DNA of 37,815 nt from Rhodobiaceae bacterium (GCA_002683515.1 NYTN01000011.1:1-37815), one strand, 5' to 3'; positions 25,341-33,729 are shown, counted from the stretch's first letter. Translations and numbers: made by a program. The notes: generated by a model from the sequence alone, not told the origin.

Positions 25341-26972
25341 TTATTTGAAGCCTAATCTGTCAACTGGTCGGTCGCTTTTTTTGCCGTGACTTTCAGAATT
25401 GAAATCAAAAGTATAATCTCTGGATGCAATCATACGGGCAGCATCAAGTGTCAGCGTGCTTCTTTCTGCAATGGTATTTTTTTGCAGGAAATCAGATCTA
25501 AAATGACTGCCACGGCTTTCTTCTCGCTGATAGGCGGCGGCAGTTATCATGAGTGATGTAACAACCATATTTAATAAATCTGGTGTGCCAGAGGCGATAC
25601 GTTCCAGCCGAAGAAGTTGTTTAAAAGCTTCTTCAAGCCCTTCGCGTGTTCGTACCACCCCGACATGACGCGCCATGCAATCGCGAAGTTTTTGCATAGC
25701 AGGCATCACCTGCTGGATTGTGCTATTTGGTGCCAGCTTGGGTGGTTGGGGAGACGAAGCCGCTCGTACCGGTACAGTGAAATCAATATGCTCGGCAATA
25801 CGGGCTCCAAAAACCAGTGCCTCAAGCAGTGAATTGCTTGCGAGCCTGTTTGCACCATGCGCGCCGGTGGAAGCACATTCGCCACAAGCCCATAGTCCCG
25901 GCAGGCTAGTTCGACCATTTTGATCGACTTTAATGCCTCCCATATGATAATGCGCGGCAGGAGCAACAGGAATAGGTGACAGGCGCGGGTCAACCCCGCC
26001 TTCTTTGCAATAGGCTGCGACAGTAGGGAATCTGTCATCAAGTGTCTCGGCAATGTGACCCCGTAAGTCTAGCCCGACGGAACCTGTTTTTTGTATCTCA
26101 TCAAATACGGCTCGTGCCACAATATCCCTAGGAGCCATTTCTGCATCGTCATGATAAGCGGGCATAAAGGCTTCGCCTTGTGCGTTGACAAGTTTCGCAC
26201 CAACTCCGCGTAAAGCTTCGGTAGCAAGTGGAGCAGGGTCCCCCATGCCATGAATGGCGGTTGGGTGAAATTGTACAAATTCAGGGTCGGCAATAGTAGC
26301 TCCCGCCCTAGCCGCCATAGCAAGTGCGGCACCGTTTGAGAATTCAGGGTTGGTTGTTGTGGCGAAGAGATAGCCGCTCCCCCCACAGGCTAAAATCACG
26401 GCACGTGACTTAATAAGTGTTACGCCGAAAGGATGCTTTCCGGTATCTGTAAAAACACCAACAACGCGCCCTTCTTCAATCGCAAGCTCATAGGCGTTAA
26501 AGCCGCTAAGCATATTAATGGAGGGTGAGCTTTCTGCCAGTCGCCCAAGGCATTTCATTATTTCACGTCCAGCTCTGTCGCCACTGACACCGGCTATCCG
26601 GTTGCGCTGATGAGCGGCTTCTCGCCCCAAAATCAAATCACCATTTTGATCTTTATTAAAGGGCACACCGAAATCCACCAGATCCTTTAGCCGCTCGGCA
26701 GCATCATGCGCCAATAGGGCTGCAATCGTCTCGTCAACAAGGCCGTCCCCGGCTTTGATTGTGTCTTCGGCATGAAGCGCGGGGCTGTCATCAGAACCAA
26801 TAGCTGCGGCAATACCGCCTTGTGCCCACAAACTTGATGAGCCTTTGCGGGTTCCAGCAGAGGCTATTAGCGTGACTTGACGGTGGCTGAGTTTTAAAGC
26901 TGTATATAATCCGGCAAGCCCAGCACCAACTACCAGCACATCACCTGCATCAATTATATTTGTCGGGGTCAT
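25341..26972 (-). CDS. nadB: L-aspartate oxidase
   Basis: About 543 residues, an FAD enzyme that oxidises L-aspartate to iminoaspartate, the first step of de novo NAD synthesis. The FAD site GAGLAG is at 16-21 (VLVVGAGLAGLYTALKL), SSLWAQGGIA at 46-55, the active-site region HYHMGGI, and the conserved WACGECASTGAHGANRLAS followed by LLEALVFG are all as in the family. The C-terminal helical domain starts near residue 420. ATG at 26972 is preceded by a GTG at 26975; the nadA stop is only a few bases upstream. No clear ribosome binding site is seen, suggesting translational coupling to nadA. Confidence 0.96.
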   Translation of the reverse strand: MTPTNIIDAGDVLVVGAGLAGLYTALKLSHRQVTLIASAGTRKGSSSLWAQGGIAAAIGSDDSPALHAEDTIKAGDGLVDETIAALLAHDAAERLKDLVDFGVPFNKDQNGDLILGREAAHQRNRIAGVSGDRAGREIMKCLGRLAESSPSINMLSGFNAYELAIEEGRVVGVFTDTGKHPFGVTLIKSRAVILACGGSGYLFATTTNPEFSNGAALAMAARAGATIADPEFVQFHPTAIHGMGDPAPLATEALRGVGAKLVNAQGEAFMPAYHDDAEMAPRDIVARAVFDEIQKTGSVGLDLRGHIAETLDDRFPTVAAYCKEGGVDPRLSPIPVAPAAHYHMGGIKVDQNGRTSLPGLWACGECASTGAHGANRLASNSLLEALVFGARIAEHIDFTVPVRAASSPQPPKLAPNSTIQQVMPAMQKLRDCMARHVGVVRTREGLEEAFKQLLRLERIASGTPDLLNMVVTSLMITAAAYQREESRGSHFRSDFLQKNTIAERSTLTLDAARMIASRDYTFDFNSESHGKKSDRPVDRLGFK

Positions 26973-26977
26973 CACAA

Positions 26978-28066
26978 TTATTTATTAATATCAATCATGC
27001 GCTGAACGGCAAGGCGAGCAGCGGCGGCGATATCATTATCTACGAGCACTTCTTCGCGTTCGAAAGCCAATGCTTCGAGAACTTTGGGCAATGTAATTTG
27101 CTTCATATGAGGGCAAAGGTTGCACGGTCTGACGAAATTCACATTAGGATTTTCAACCGCAACATTGTCGCTCATGGAGCACTCCGTTACCATTAACACG
27201 CGTTCTGGTTGATTATCTTGAACCCATTTAATCATGCCGGATGTTGAACCAGAAAAATCACTCACATCGACCACTTCTGGGGGGCATTCAGGGTGCGCGA
27301 TTATCACCAGCCCCGGATCATCGGCACGATATTGTTTGATTTCCTCGGCACTGAATTGCTCGTGAACTTCGCATCGGCCTTTCCAGGCAATGACCTCAAT
27401 ATCGGTTTCGCGTGCGATATTTTGAGCCAGAAACTCATCGGGGATACACAGCACCTTGTTGCTATTAAATTCTTTTGCCATTGCTTCAACAATGGCAACG
27501 GCATTAGATGAGGTGCAACAGATATCACTCTCGGCTTTTACATCGGCAGATGTATTCACATAGGTGACAATCGGCACGCCGGGATAAGCCTGTCGCAGCG
27601 CTTTAACATCAGCACCCGTAATGCTCTCGGCAAGAGAGCAACCTGCACCCATATCTGGAATAAGAACTTTTTTGTTGGGGTTCAGCAATTTTGAGGTTTC
27701 AGCCATAAAATGAACGCCGCATTGAACAATCATATCGCCTTTGGCCTGCGCTGCTTCACGAGCCAATTGGAGGCTATCACCTACAACATCTGCAACGCAG
27801 TGAAAAATTTCAGGCGTTTGATAATTATGCGCGAGGATGACGGCGTTTTTTTCGCGTTTTAGCTCATTAATGGCTTTTACATAGGGAGCAAAAAAAGGCC
27901 ATTCGATTTCCGGCACAACAGAACTAATCCTGTCATATAAAGCGGACATCTCTTTTTCCAGAGCGGGCGTAAAGGAAATATCCATATCGGATAAAATCGA
28001 TTGCGCCTGTTGTCCTGGTATAACAGGCGGGGCTGGCGGCATTGAATTTGAGGTTAAATCTGACAT
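26978..28066 (-). CDS. nadA: Quinolinate synthase A (4Fe-4S)
   Basis: 362 residues. It condenses iminoaspartate with dihydroxyacetone phosphate to quinolinate, using a 4Fe-4S cluster. Key parts are AVILAHNYQTPEI (75-87), Cys116 in QCGVHFMAETSK, CCTSSNAV (Cys183/184), HPECPPEV (258-265) and CNLCPHMKQIT (Cys315/Cys318). Likely cluster ligands are Cys116, one of Cys183/184, and Cys318; which of the paired cysteines bind is not certain. First gene of the NAD operon. Its ATG lies 19 bases downstream of a 21-base palindrome, and the codirectional Nudix regulator ends 99 bases upstream. Regulation by NAD status through that site is inferred. Confidence 0.96.
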   Translation of the reverse strand: MSDLTSNSMPPAPPVIPGQQAQSILSDMDISFTPALEKEMSALYDRISSVVPEIEWPFFAPYVKAINELKREKNAVILAHNYQTPEIFHCVADVVGDSLQLAREAAQAKGDMIVQCGVHFMAETSKLLNPNKKVLIPDMGAGCSLAESITGADVKALRQAYPGVPIVTYVNTSADVKAESDICCTSSNAVAIVEAMAKEFNSNKVLCIPDEFLAQNIARETDIEVIAWKGRCEVHEQFSAEEIKQYRADDPGLVIIAHPECPPEVVDVSDFSGSTSGMIKWVQDNQPERVLMVTECSMSDNVAVENPNVNFVRPCNLCPHMKQITLPKVLEALAFEREEVLVDNDIAAAARLAVQRMIDINK

Positions 28067-28084
28067 AACTTACCAATAACTCTA

Positions 28085-28105
28085 TTATGCTCAAATTGAG
28101 TATAA
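28085..28105. promoter_or_regulatory. Probable NadQ operator upstream of nadABC
   Basis: TATGCTCAAATTGAGTATA (28086-28104) is palindromic around A28095 except for one pair (G28089/T28101), and one more base pair extends each side. On the minus strand TATACT (28104-28099) and CATAAT (28089-28084) are possible -10 elements inside it, so a bound protein would block transcription of nadA. From memory, this resembles the CTCAA/TTGAG-type sites predicted for NadQ. Confidence 0.65.
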
Positions 28106-28165
28106 ATCCTACCTTAATATATGGCGTTAAAATGGGTTTTGGCAAGTATTTTAAGGGTTTTACCT

Positions 28166-29131
28166 TCAGAAGTTTCTTGATTTTCCCAAAGGTATTCTGA
28201 GCCCGGGTAGGTTTGTGCTTTGGCTTTCATCATGTTTGAATTTGAATAGTTCAGCGGGTCTGCCTCGGGCTTTTGACATTTGTCCGGTTGGTTCCACCAA
28301 TTCATTTTTGGCTAACTGGCGTCGAAAATTTTGCTTATGCAATATAGCTCCCAATATAGCTTCAGTTGTTTTTTGAACATGCGTCAGTGTGAAAGCCGAA
28401 GGCATGAGTTCGAAAACAACGGGGCGATATTTCAATTTAGCGCGGAGACGGCTCATTGCCGTCGCGAGTATTCGACGGTGATCTAATTGCATGGTAATAC
28501 CATTTTGCGTTGAAATTTTTTCTTTTTGCCGACCATCCGCGTAGGCCTCCCAAACCAAGCCAGCCTCATACATTAATTCATATCTATCGAGGACAAACTC
28601 ATCATTCCATGCTTTATCGGGAAAGCCGAAAACCTGTTGGAGGCGGAGGCGACGTAATTCGTCAGAACCTGACCAGGCCTCAAGATAAGGAATAATTTGC
28701 TGGTTCAAGATATTTGGCCGCCCGTTTCGCCAGTCTTCCCATGGAAAATGTTTGTACCACTCACTCCATTGGTCCGGTTGAGGGCATTGTTTGCTCAACG
28801 CAAGATAGCCGACAGAAACAATATGTTCTTCTTCATTTTGACTGTCACCACCCTCTGGGCCTTCTGACCGTCTTCCTCTGTCGCCAAAGGTATAAAGCTG
28901 TTCAACATAGCCAATATCTAGGGCTGTTTGTTCAATAACCCATTGCCTAAGCCCAATCTCCATAGTGCGGTGTCGGTCAGGGTAAAATGGGCCAAAAGGC
29001 AAGCCTGGTGTTTGATGTTCAGAAACATCCGGCACAGTCAGGCAGACAGGTTGATCCCCACGCACGCTGACAATAGCGGCGCTCAAATCAATCAAAACGG
29101 AAGCGGTATGATTTTTATCCATGACATCCAC
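28166..29131 (-). CDS. nadQ: NadQ/NrtR-like Nudix-family transcriptional regulator of NAD synthesis
   Basis: 321 residues. The N-terminal Nudix-like domain (about 1-160) has a degenerate Nudix box: where the family has REUxEExG, residues 62-69 read RQWVIEQT, losing two of three catalytic Glu residues and the Gly, so hydrolysis is unlikely and ligand sensing is expected. The C-terminal winged helix (about 239-300) has FELMPSAFTLTHVQ, NFRRQL (268-273) and GRPAELFKF (290-298), all typical of NrtR-type repressors. Alphaproteobacterial NadQ (COG4111) is described as a regulator of nadABC. Here it lies upstream of nadA on the same strand, with the operator in between. ATG at 29131 or at residue 4 may be the start. 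Ligand is inferred, not seen. Confidence 0.85.
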   Translation of the reverse strand: MDVMDKNHTASVLIDLSAAIVSVRGDQPVCLTVPDVSEHQTPGLPFGPFYPDRHRTMEIGLRQWVIEQTALDIGYVEQLYTFGDRGRRSEGPEGGDSQNEEEHIVSVGYLALSKQCPQPDQWSEWYKHFPWEDWRNGRPNILNQQIIPYLEAWSGSDELRRLRLQQVFGFPDKAWNDEFVLDRYELMYEAGLVWEAYADGRQKEKISTQNGITMQLDHRRILATAMSRLRAKLKYRPVVFELMPSAFTLTHVQKTTEAILGAILHKQNFRRQLAKNELVEPTGQMSKARGRPAELFKFKHDESQSTNLPGLRIPLGKSRNF

Positions 29132-29173
29132 ACTCTACAGGACTGCGGTAGATGTTTCAGCTAGATTTTCTTT

Positions 29174-30292
29174 TTAAGATTTTTTGACAATAATAGAGCC
29201 TGCGGAATAACCGGCGCCAAAACTGCAAATAACGCCCATGTCTTGTGATTGTATGTTGTCGTGATGCTTGTGAAAGCAAATCATTGACCCGGCAGAACTG
29301 GTATTCGCAAAATCTTGAAGCACATTTGGCTGTTCTTCCGGCGCTGGATCACGCCCGAAAATCTTTTTACCAATATAGTCATTCATATTTTTATTGGCTT
29401 GATGCAACCAAAGACGTCGAATGTCCTCAAGCTTTAGACCGGTTTCTGTTATGTGCGTTTCAATTAAATTAACAACCAATGGCAGAACCTCTTTAAAGAC
29501 TCGCCGTCCATCCTGAACGAATAATTTATCAGTTGCCCCAATACCTTCTGGTGCGGTGCGGTTTAGGAAACCAAAGTTATTTCTGATATTATTGGAGAAT
29601 TGGGTAAATAACTTGGTGCTGATAATCTCAAAAGCTTCATCAGATTGGCGTGTATCCTGTGCTTCGATAATCACTGCTGTGGCCACATCACCAAAAATAA
29701 AATGGCTGTCTCTGTCACGGAAATTCAAATGACCTGAGCATATTTCAGGGTTCACCATCAATACGCGCTTGGCACTGCCGGCCTTGATCATATCAGAGGC
29801 GACATTAATCCCAAAAGTTGCCGAGGAGCAGGCGACATTCATATCGAAAGCAAAGCCGTTAATACCAAGAAATTTTTGAATTTCAATTGCCATAGCCGGA
29901 TAGGCGCGTTGCATGTTTGAGCAGGCAACAATGACTGCATCTATATCGTCGGCGGTAAGGGAGGCGTCATCAAGCGCCTTTTCAGCCGCCTTGACGCCAA
30001 TTTCTGCTAAAACAGAAATCTCTTCATTGGTTCTCTCTGCAAGAACCGGCGCAAGCTTATCCGGGTCAATAATACCCGACTTGTTGAGGACATAGCGGCG
30101 CTCTATGCCTGACGCTTTAAAGATGAAATCACTACTGGAATGATCAAGCGCAGCAATTTTGCCTGAATCAATATCGGCTGCATGTGTGCTGTTATAATTA
30201 TCAACATATTGGTTAAACGCGATAACCAATTCGTCATTACTAATCTGCTCTTCGGGAACAAAAATTCCGGTTCCACTCATAACTGTTTGCAA
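29174..30292 (-). CDS. Beta-ketoacyl-ACP synthase III-like thiolase-fold enzyme, stand-alone
   Basis: 372 residues, longer than housekeeping FabH (about 320). The catalytic triad is complete: Cys155 in MNVACSSATFG, His297 in LWLHQANKN and Asn330 in DFANTSSAGSM. The glycine-rich end FGAGYSAGSIIV is as in the family. An insert (about 30-60) near the N-terminus and another around 215-265 distinguish it. Such enzymes condense an acyl-CoA or acyl-ACP with malonyl-ACP; the substrate cannot be told. No other fatty-acid gene lies beside it. The start is TTG at 30292, six bases from GGAGGG, better placed than the ATG at residue 5. It precedes nadQ by 42 bases on the same strand. Confidence 0.85.
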   Translation of the reverse strand: MQTVMSGTGIFVPEEQISNDELVIAFNQYVDNYNSTHAADIDSGKIAALDHSSSDFIFKASGIERRYVLNKSGIIDPDKLAPVLAERTNEEISVLAEIGVKAAEKALDDASLTADDIDAVIVACSNMQRAYPAMAIEIQKFLGINGFAFDMNVACSSATFGINVASDMIKAGSAKRVLMVNPEICSGHLNFRDRDSHFIFGDVATAVIIEAQDTRQSDEAFEIISTKLFTQFSNNIRNNFGFLNRTAPEGIGATDKLFVQDGRRVFKEVLPLVVNLIETHITETGLKLEDIRRLWLHQANKNMNDYIGKKIFGRDPAPEEQPNVLQDFANTSSAGSMICFHKHHDNIQSQDMGVICSFGAGYSAGSIIVKKS

Positions 30293-30304
30293 AATAAACC
30301 CTCC
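30290..30304 (-). promoter_or_regulatory. Ribosome binding site deciding a TTG start for the KAS III-like gene
   Basis: On the minus strand GGAGGG (30304-30299) is followed by six bases and TTG (30292-30290). The in-frame ATG at residue 5 is 18 bases from the same site, too far, so TTG is the likelier start. Confidence 0.65.
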
Positions 30305-30360
30305 GCAATGAGACTACCATAAAGAGCATTGTGAAAATTGACCAGCAAATCTAACCTGTT

Positions 30361-30936
30361 TTAAAAATTTTCAGCAAGGCTTTTACATTTTTCTTGCTGA
30401 GGGCAGTCGATAAGGTGATCATTGACCATGCCGACAGCTTGCATGAAGGCATAGACAATCACCGGACCACAAAATTTAAAACCTGCCTGCTTGAGAGCCT
30501 TTGAAAGATCCCGACTGGCATCGGTCTGTGCTGGGATTTCTTGTGTCGTTTTGAAGGAGTTAATAAGAGGTTTTCCGTCGACAAATTGCCAACAGAAATC
30601 GTTAAATTCCTGCCCGGCATCGCGAAGATTTAAAAAGGCTTGGGCATTGCCGATGGTGGCTTCAATTTTCCCGCGATGGCGAATAATGCCTGCATCATTT
30701 AGGCATCGCTGGATGTCTTTATCTGTGTAACGCGCGATGATTTCAGGTTCAAAGTCATCAAACGCTGATCGAAAATTATCTCGTTTGCGCAAAATCGTTA
30801 TCCATGAGAGGCCGGCTTGAAAGCCGTCTAAAATAAGTTTTTCAAACAGGGCGCGTGAGTCGGTTTCCGGCACACCCCATTCGGTGTCGTGATAAGCGAC
30901 ATATTGAATATCCGTGCCAGGCCAAGTACAAGACAT
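30361..30936 (-). CDS. tag: DNA-3-methyladenine glycosylase I
   Basis: 191 residues. It removes 3-methyladenine from alkylated DNA. The N-terminal block AYHDTEWGVPETDSRALFE and the GLSWITILRKRDNFR region match E. coli Tag closely. The zinc ligands are all present: Cys3, His16, His174 and Cys178 (VNDHLIDC). Asp37 in LDGFQAGLSW replaces the Glu (E. coli Glu38) that contacts the damaged base, a conservative but notable change. GIIRHRGKIEATIGNA (83-98) is the conserved helix-loop region. Its ATG overlaps the ygfZ stop by one base (TAATG), so the two are cotranscribed. A 68-base gap with no clear feature separates it from the KAS III-like start. Confidence 0.94.
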   Translation of the reverse strand: MSCTWPGTDIQYVAYHDTEWGVPETDSRALFEKLILDGFQAGLSWITILRKRDNFRSAFDDFEPEIIARYTDKDIQRCLNDAGIIRHRGKIEATIGNAQAFLNLRDAGQEFNDFCWQFVDGKPLINSFKTTQEIPAQTDASRDLSKALKQAGFKFCGPVIVYAFMQAVGMVNDHLIDCPQQEKCKSLAENF

Positions 30937-31751
30937 TAGTCTTGTGTTTCCTGAATCTGTAAGGCGATGTCATTGACGGTGAGGTTTTCTTCCAGACTGT
31001 CATCGCGCAATATCGCAAGCCCTTCCTCGCCTTGCCATGTGCAAATCTCACCAACCTGACGGTCGCCACTCATTATTTCATCCTGACAGGAAAATGCGTC
31101 ATGTGCCGAACATCTGTATAGCGACTTACGGATTTTGCCTCTGCGATAAGTGCGGGAGGTGACTTCTTGACCGACATAGCAGCCTTTTTGGAAATCTATA
31201 CCTGCCAACTCGTGTAGACCATATTCCAGCGGAAAAGCTTGGTCTAGTGGAATTTCATTGGAGCCTTGAGGAACTTTTAGGGAGATACGATGAGATTTAT
31301 ACATTTCTTCGGTTGCTGTTTCTGAAGCATTATCAAAATTCAAAGATGAGAATATATCCAAATCTGGGAGACGCAAACCCAGTCCTTTATGTCTTGGATC
31401 AAAGGGGAGGTCTTTAGCGATAGGCTCAGTGATATCACCCCATAAGCAAGTAACTGAGAGGTTTTTGAGAGAAATATCGACATCCGCCCGCAACTTATAA
31501 AGTTTGAGCTTTTTTTCCAGTTCAGTACTGCGAGGTTTTTCAACCTCAATCATAAACCCGTCCTCAAGGCGCCAAGCGATGAGGTCAAATACCACTTTTC
31601 CTTGGGGTGTCAGAAGGAGTGAATAAACAGGCTGACCCAGGGTTAATCCCGTCATGTCATTAGACAGAATACTCTGGAGAAATGCCTCAGACTCAGGACC
31701 GCAAACATTCAGGGCGCTACGGTCAGTTATTTCCAGTCGATTAAGTGTCAT
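30936..31751 (-). CDS. ygfZ: Folate-binding protein YgfZ (CAF17/GcvT-like)
   Basis: 271 residues, a GcvT-related fold. YgfZ uses tetrahydrofolate to support assembly or repair of certain Fe-S enzymes. The family signature KGCYVGQE is at 189-196 with Cys191, in FQKGCYVGQEVTSRTYRRG. The N-terminus (RSALNVCGPESEAFLQSILSN) fits the family. ATG at 31751 has GGGAG eight bases upstream on the minus strand. It is divergent from pyrC across 175 bases and precedes tag. The window contains several enzymes that may need Fe-S clusters (NadA, ETF-QO), but a direct link is not shown. Confidence 0.92.
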   Translation of the reverse strand: MTLNRLEITDRSALNVCGPESEAFLQSILSNDMTGLTLGQPVYSLLLTPQGKVVFDLIAWRLEDGFMIEVEKPRSTELEKKLKLYKLRADVDISLKNLSVTCLWGDITEPIAKDLPFDPRHKGLGLRLPDLDIFSSLNFDNASETATEEMYKSHRISLKVPQGSNEIPLDQAFPLEYGLHELAGIDFQKGCYVGQEVTSRTYRRGKIRKSLYRCSAHDAFSCQDEIMSGDRQVGEICTWQGEEGLAILRDDSLEENLTVNDIALQIQETQD

Positions 31752-31860
31752 GCCTTTAACTCCCTTTGACGTCTTAAAATTTACTTTTCGTGATTGGCGA
31801 GTCGAAAAACGTCACAGAACAACGAACAAAGCTGGATAAATTCTTACTCTAATTGTAGCA

Positions 31861-31866
31861 TATAAT
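31861..31866 (+). promoter_or_regulatory. Possible -10 element of the pyrC-like operon
   Basis: A perfect TATAAT stands 60 bases before the pyrC-like ATG in the 175-base ygfZ/pyrC divergent gap. The -35 region (AAATTC at 17 bases) is poor, so confidence is low. Confidence 0.35.
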
Positions 31867-31926
31867 ATAACGAAACGGCCTTACAAGATTGGCTCACCCA
31901 ACTGAAAAAAGAAAGAAATCACGCGC

Positions 31927-33261
31927 ATGAGCAAAAATTACGACAGCTTAATCAAAGGTGGCACTTTAGCTACGCATGAAAGTGCTGAACCCGTCGATAT
32001 TGCTATTAAAGACGGACAATTTGCGGCATTTGGCAGTTTCCTTGATAGTGAGGCTGCTGAGATTGCAGATGAAGTGATTGATGCGACCGGTTTGACTATT
32101 CTCCCGGGTGTGATCGACACACAAGTTCATTTCCGCGAGCCCGGATTGGGCGCAAAAGAGGATTTAGAGTCCGGTTCTAGAGCCGCAGTTATGGGCGGGG
32201 TTACTGCAGTTTTTGAAATGCCGAACACTAAGCCGCCGACAACTACAGCCGAAGCTGTCGCTGAAAAAGTATCTCTTGGTCAAGACCGCATGCATTGTGA
32301 TTTCGCTTTTTATGTTGGTGGTACACCTGATAATGCTGAGATGCTTCCTGAATTAGAGAAACTTCCTGGTGTGTGTGGTGTTAAGGTTTTTATGGGATCA
32401 TCCACTGGTAATTTGCTTGTCGCCGATGACGATGGGGTCGGGCGAATATTAAAGGCAATTAAAAGACGCGCCGCTTTTCACAGTGAAGATGAGTTCCGTT
32501 TGCGCGAACGTCGGGAGGAGGCGCAACTTGGAAAGGTTGAAACGCACCCTGTCTGGCGTGATGTGGAAACAGCTGTCTCCTCCACCCGCCGATTGATTAA
32601 TTTGGCGCGTAATGCAGGAAAACAAATTCATGTGCTCCATATCACAACAGAAGAAGAGATGATGATTCTTGCTGCCAATAGAGATATTGCTTCGGTAGAA
32701 GTTACACCTCAGCATCTTACATTGGCTGCACCGGATTGTTATCAAAGGCTTGGTACATTTGCCCAGATGAATCCTCCCATCCGCGATTCGCGTCACCGTG
32801 CTGCGCTCTGGAAAGCTTTAGAGCAAGGCATTGTTGATGTTGTCGGGTCAGACCATGCACCCCATACGCTCCAAGAAAAACAATCTGCTTATCCACATTC
32901 GCCTTCGGGTATGCCGGGGGTGCAAACAATCTTGCCGCTGATGCTTAACCATATGTCGGAGGGCAAGTTGAGCCTGCAAAGGCTGGTGGAGCTAACCAGT
33001 TATAATGCGCATAAGCTATTTGGTTTTGCTGCGAAAGGTGAGGTTAAAGTCGGTAATGATGCTGATTTGACATTTGTCGATTTGAACAAAACACAGACCG
33101 TGAATGAGGATTGGTTGGAAAGCAAATGTGGCTGGTCTCCTTTCACGGGAGAAGAGATTAAAGGTTGGCCCGTTGGTACAATAGTGCGCGGTAAGCGCGT
33201 CATGTGGGAGGCTAAACTCGTAACGCCATCTACCGGTCGTCCCATAGCTTTCAACTTTTAA
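31927..33261 (+). CDS. pyrC: Dihydroorotase-like amidohydrolase with a changed metal-binding His
   Basis: 444 residues. Dihydroorotase cyclises carbamoyl aspartate in pyrimidine synthesis. The fold is class I: VIDTQVHFREPG (62-73), FEMPNT (96-101), the bridging Lys153 in GVKVFMGSSTG, His185 in AFHSEDE, His238 in HVLHIT, and SDHAPH with Asp309. The first His of the usual HxH is Gln66. From memory, this QVHFREPG form is common among alphaproteobacterial annotated dihydroorotases and may be a second paralogue. So the call could be an authentic dihydroorotase or a related amidohydrolase. It is followed by DUF192 after 9 bases. It starts at ATG 31927 with a weak AGAAAG. Divergent from ygfZ. Confidence 0.87.
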   Translation: MSKNYDSLIKGGTLATHESAEPVDIAIKDGQFAAFGSFLDSEAAEIADEVIDATGLTILPGVIDTQVHFREPGLGAKEDLESGSRAAVMGGVTAVFEMPNTKPPTTTAEAVAEKVSLGQDRMHCDFAFYVGGTPDNAEMLPELEKLPGVCGVKVFMGSSTGNLLVADDDGVGRILKAIKRRAAFHSEDEFRLRERREEAQLGKVETHPVWRDVETAVSSTRRLINLARNAGKQIHVLHITTEEEMMILAANRDIASVEVTPQHLTLAAPDCYQRLGTFAQMNPPIRDSRHRAALWKALEQGIVDVVGSDHAPHTLQEKQSAYPHSPSGMPGVQTILPLMLNHMSEGKLSLQRLVELTSYNAHKLFGFAAKGEVKVGNDADLTFVDLNKTQTVNEDWLESKCGWSPFTGEEIKGWPVGTIVRGKRVMWEAKLVTPSTGRPIAFNF

Positions 33262-33270
33262 GGATAGGCC

Positions 33271-33729
33271 ATGCGCTGGCTATTTCTTTTAACTTGTCTA
33301 ATTTTTACCCCTTTATCTGCCCAGCCACAGAATTTACTGACGCTCACCATTGAATCAGAAACCAAACAGAAAATTGCCGACTTTAAAGTTGAATTGGCGG
33401 ATACACCGGAAAAAATGTCTCGCGGTTTGATGTACCGGACGACCTTGCCGATGGACCAAGGCATGTTGTTTGTCATGGCGCCGCCGCGTATTGCGACCTT
33501 TTGGATGCATAATACATTTGTGCCATTGGATATGATTTTCATTCGGTTGAATGGAGAGATTGAGAGCATTGTAACGCGTGAGGATACCTTGTCGCAGGAG
33601 CGGACGCGCTCCCAAAAACCTGTAGCCTATGTGCTGGAGATTAATGCGGGACAGTCTAGGGTTCTTGGAATTAAGCCAGGGCATTTTATCCGTATCGGAA
33701 CCGGCAGGAGAGCCGGAGGAAGACGCTAA
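33271..33729 (+). CDS. DUF192 protein, exported
   Basis: 152 residues with an N-terminal signal peptide (about 1-18), then a DUF192 (PF02643) domain. Family signs are LADTPEKMSRGLMYR (about 41-55), GMLFVM, FWMHNTFVPLDMIF and VLEINAG followed by GIKPG. DUF192 has no firmly known function. The protein is probably periplasmic. AGGATAGG precedes the ATG at 33271. Its stop overlaps the SRAP ATG (TAATG), so pyrC, DUF192 and SRAP probably form one unit. The final residues are basic and Gly-rich (GTGRRAGGRR). Confidence 0.9.
   Translation: MRWLFLLTCLIFTPLSAQPQNLLTLTIESETKQKIADFKVELADTPEKMSRGLMYRTTLPMDQGMLFVMAPPRIATFWMHNTFVPLDMIFIRLNGEIESIVTREDTLSQERTRSQKPVAYVLEINAGQSRVLGIKPGHFIRIGTGRRAGGRR

Noticed and set aside
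31768..31815. TGACGT ... ACGTCA inverted repeat in the ygfZ/pyrC gap
   Set aside because: Six-base arms separated by over 30 bases; spacing too long for a simple operator and too weak for RNA structure.
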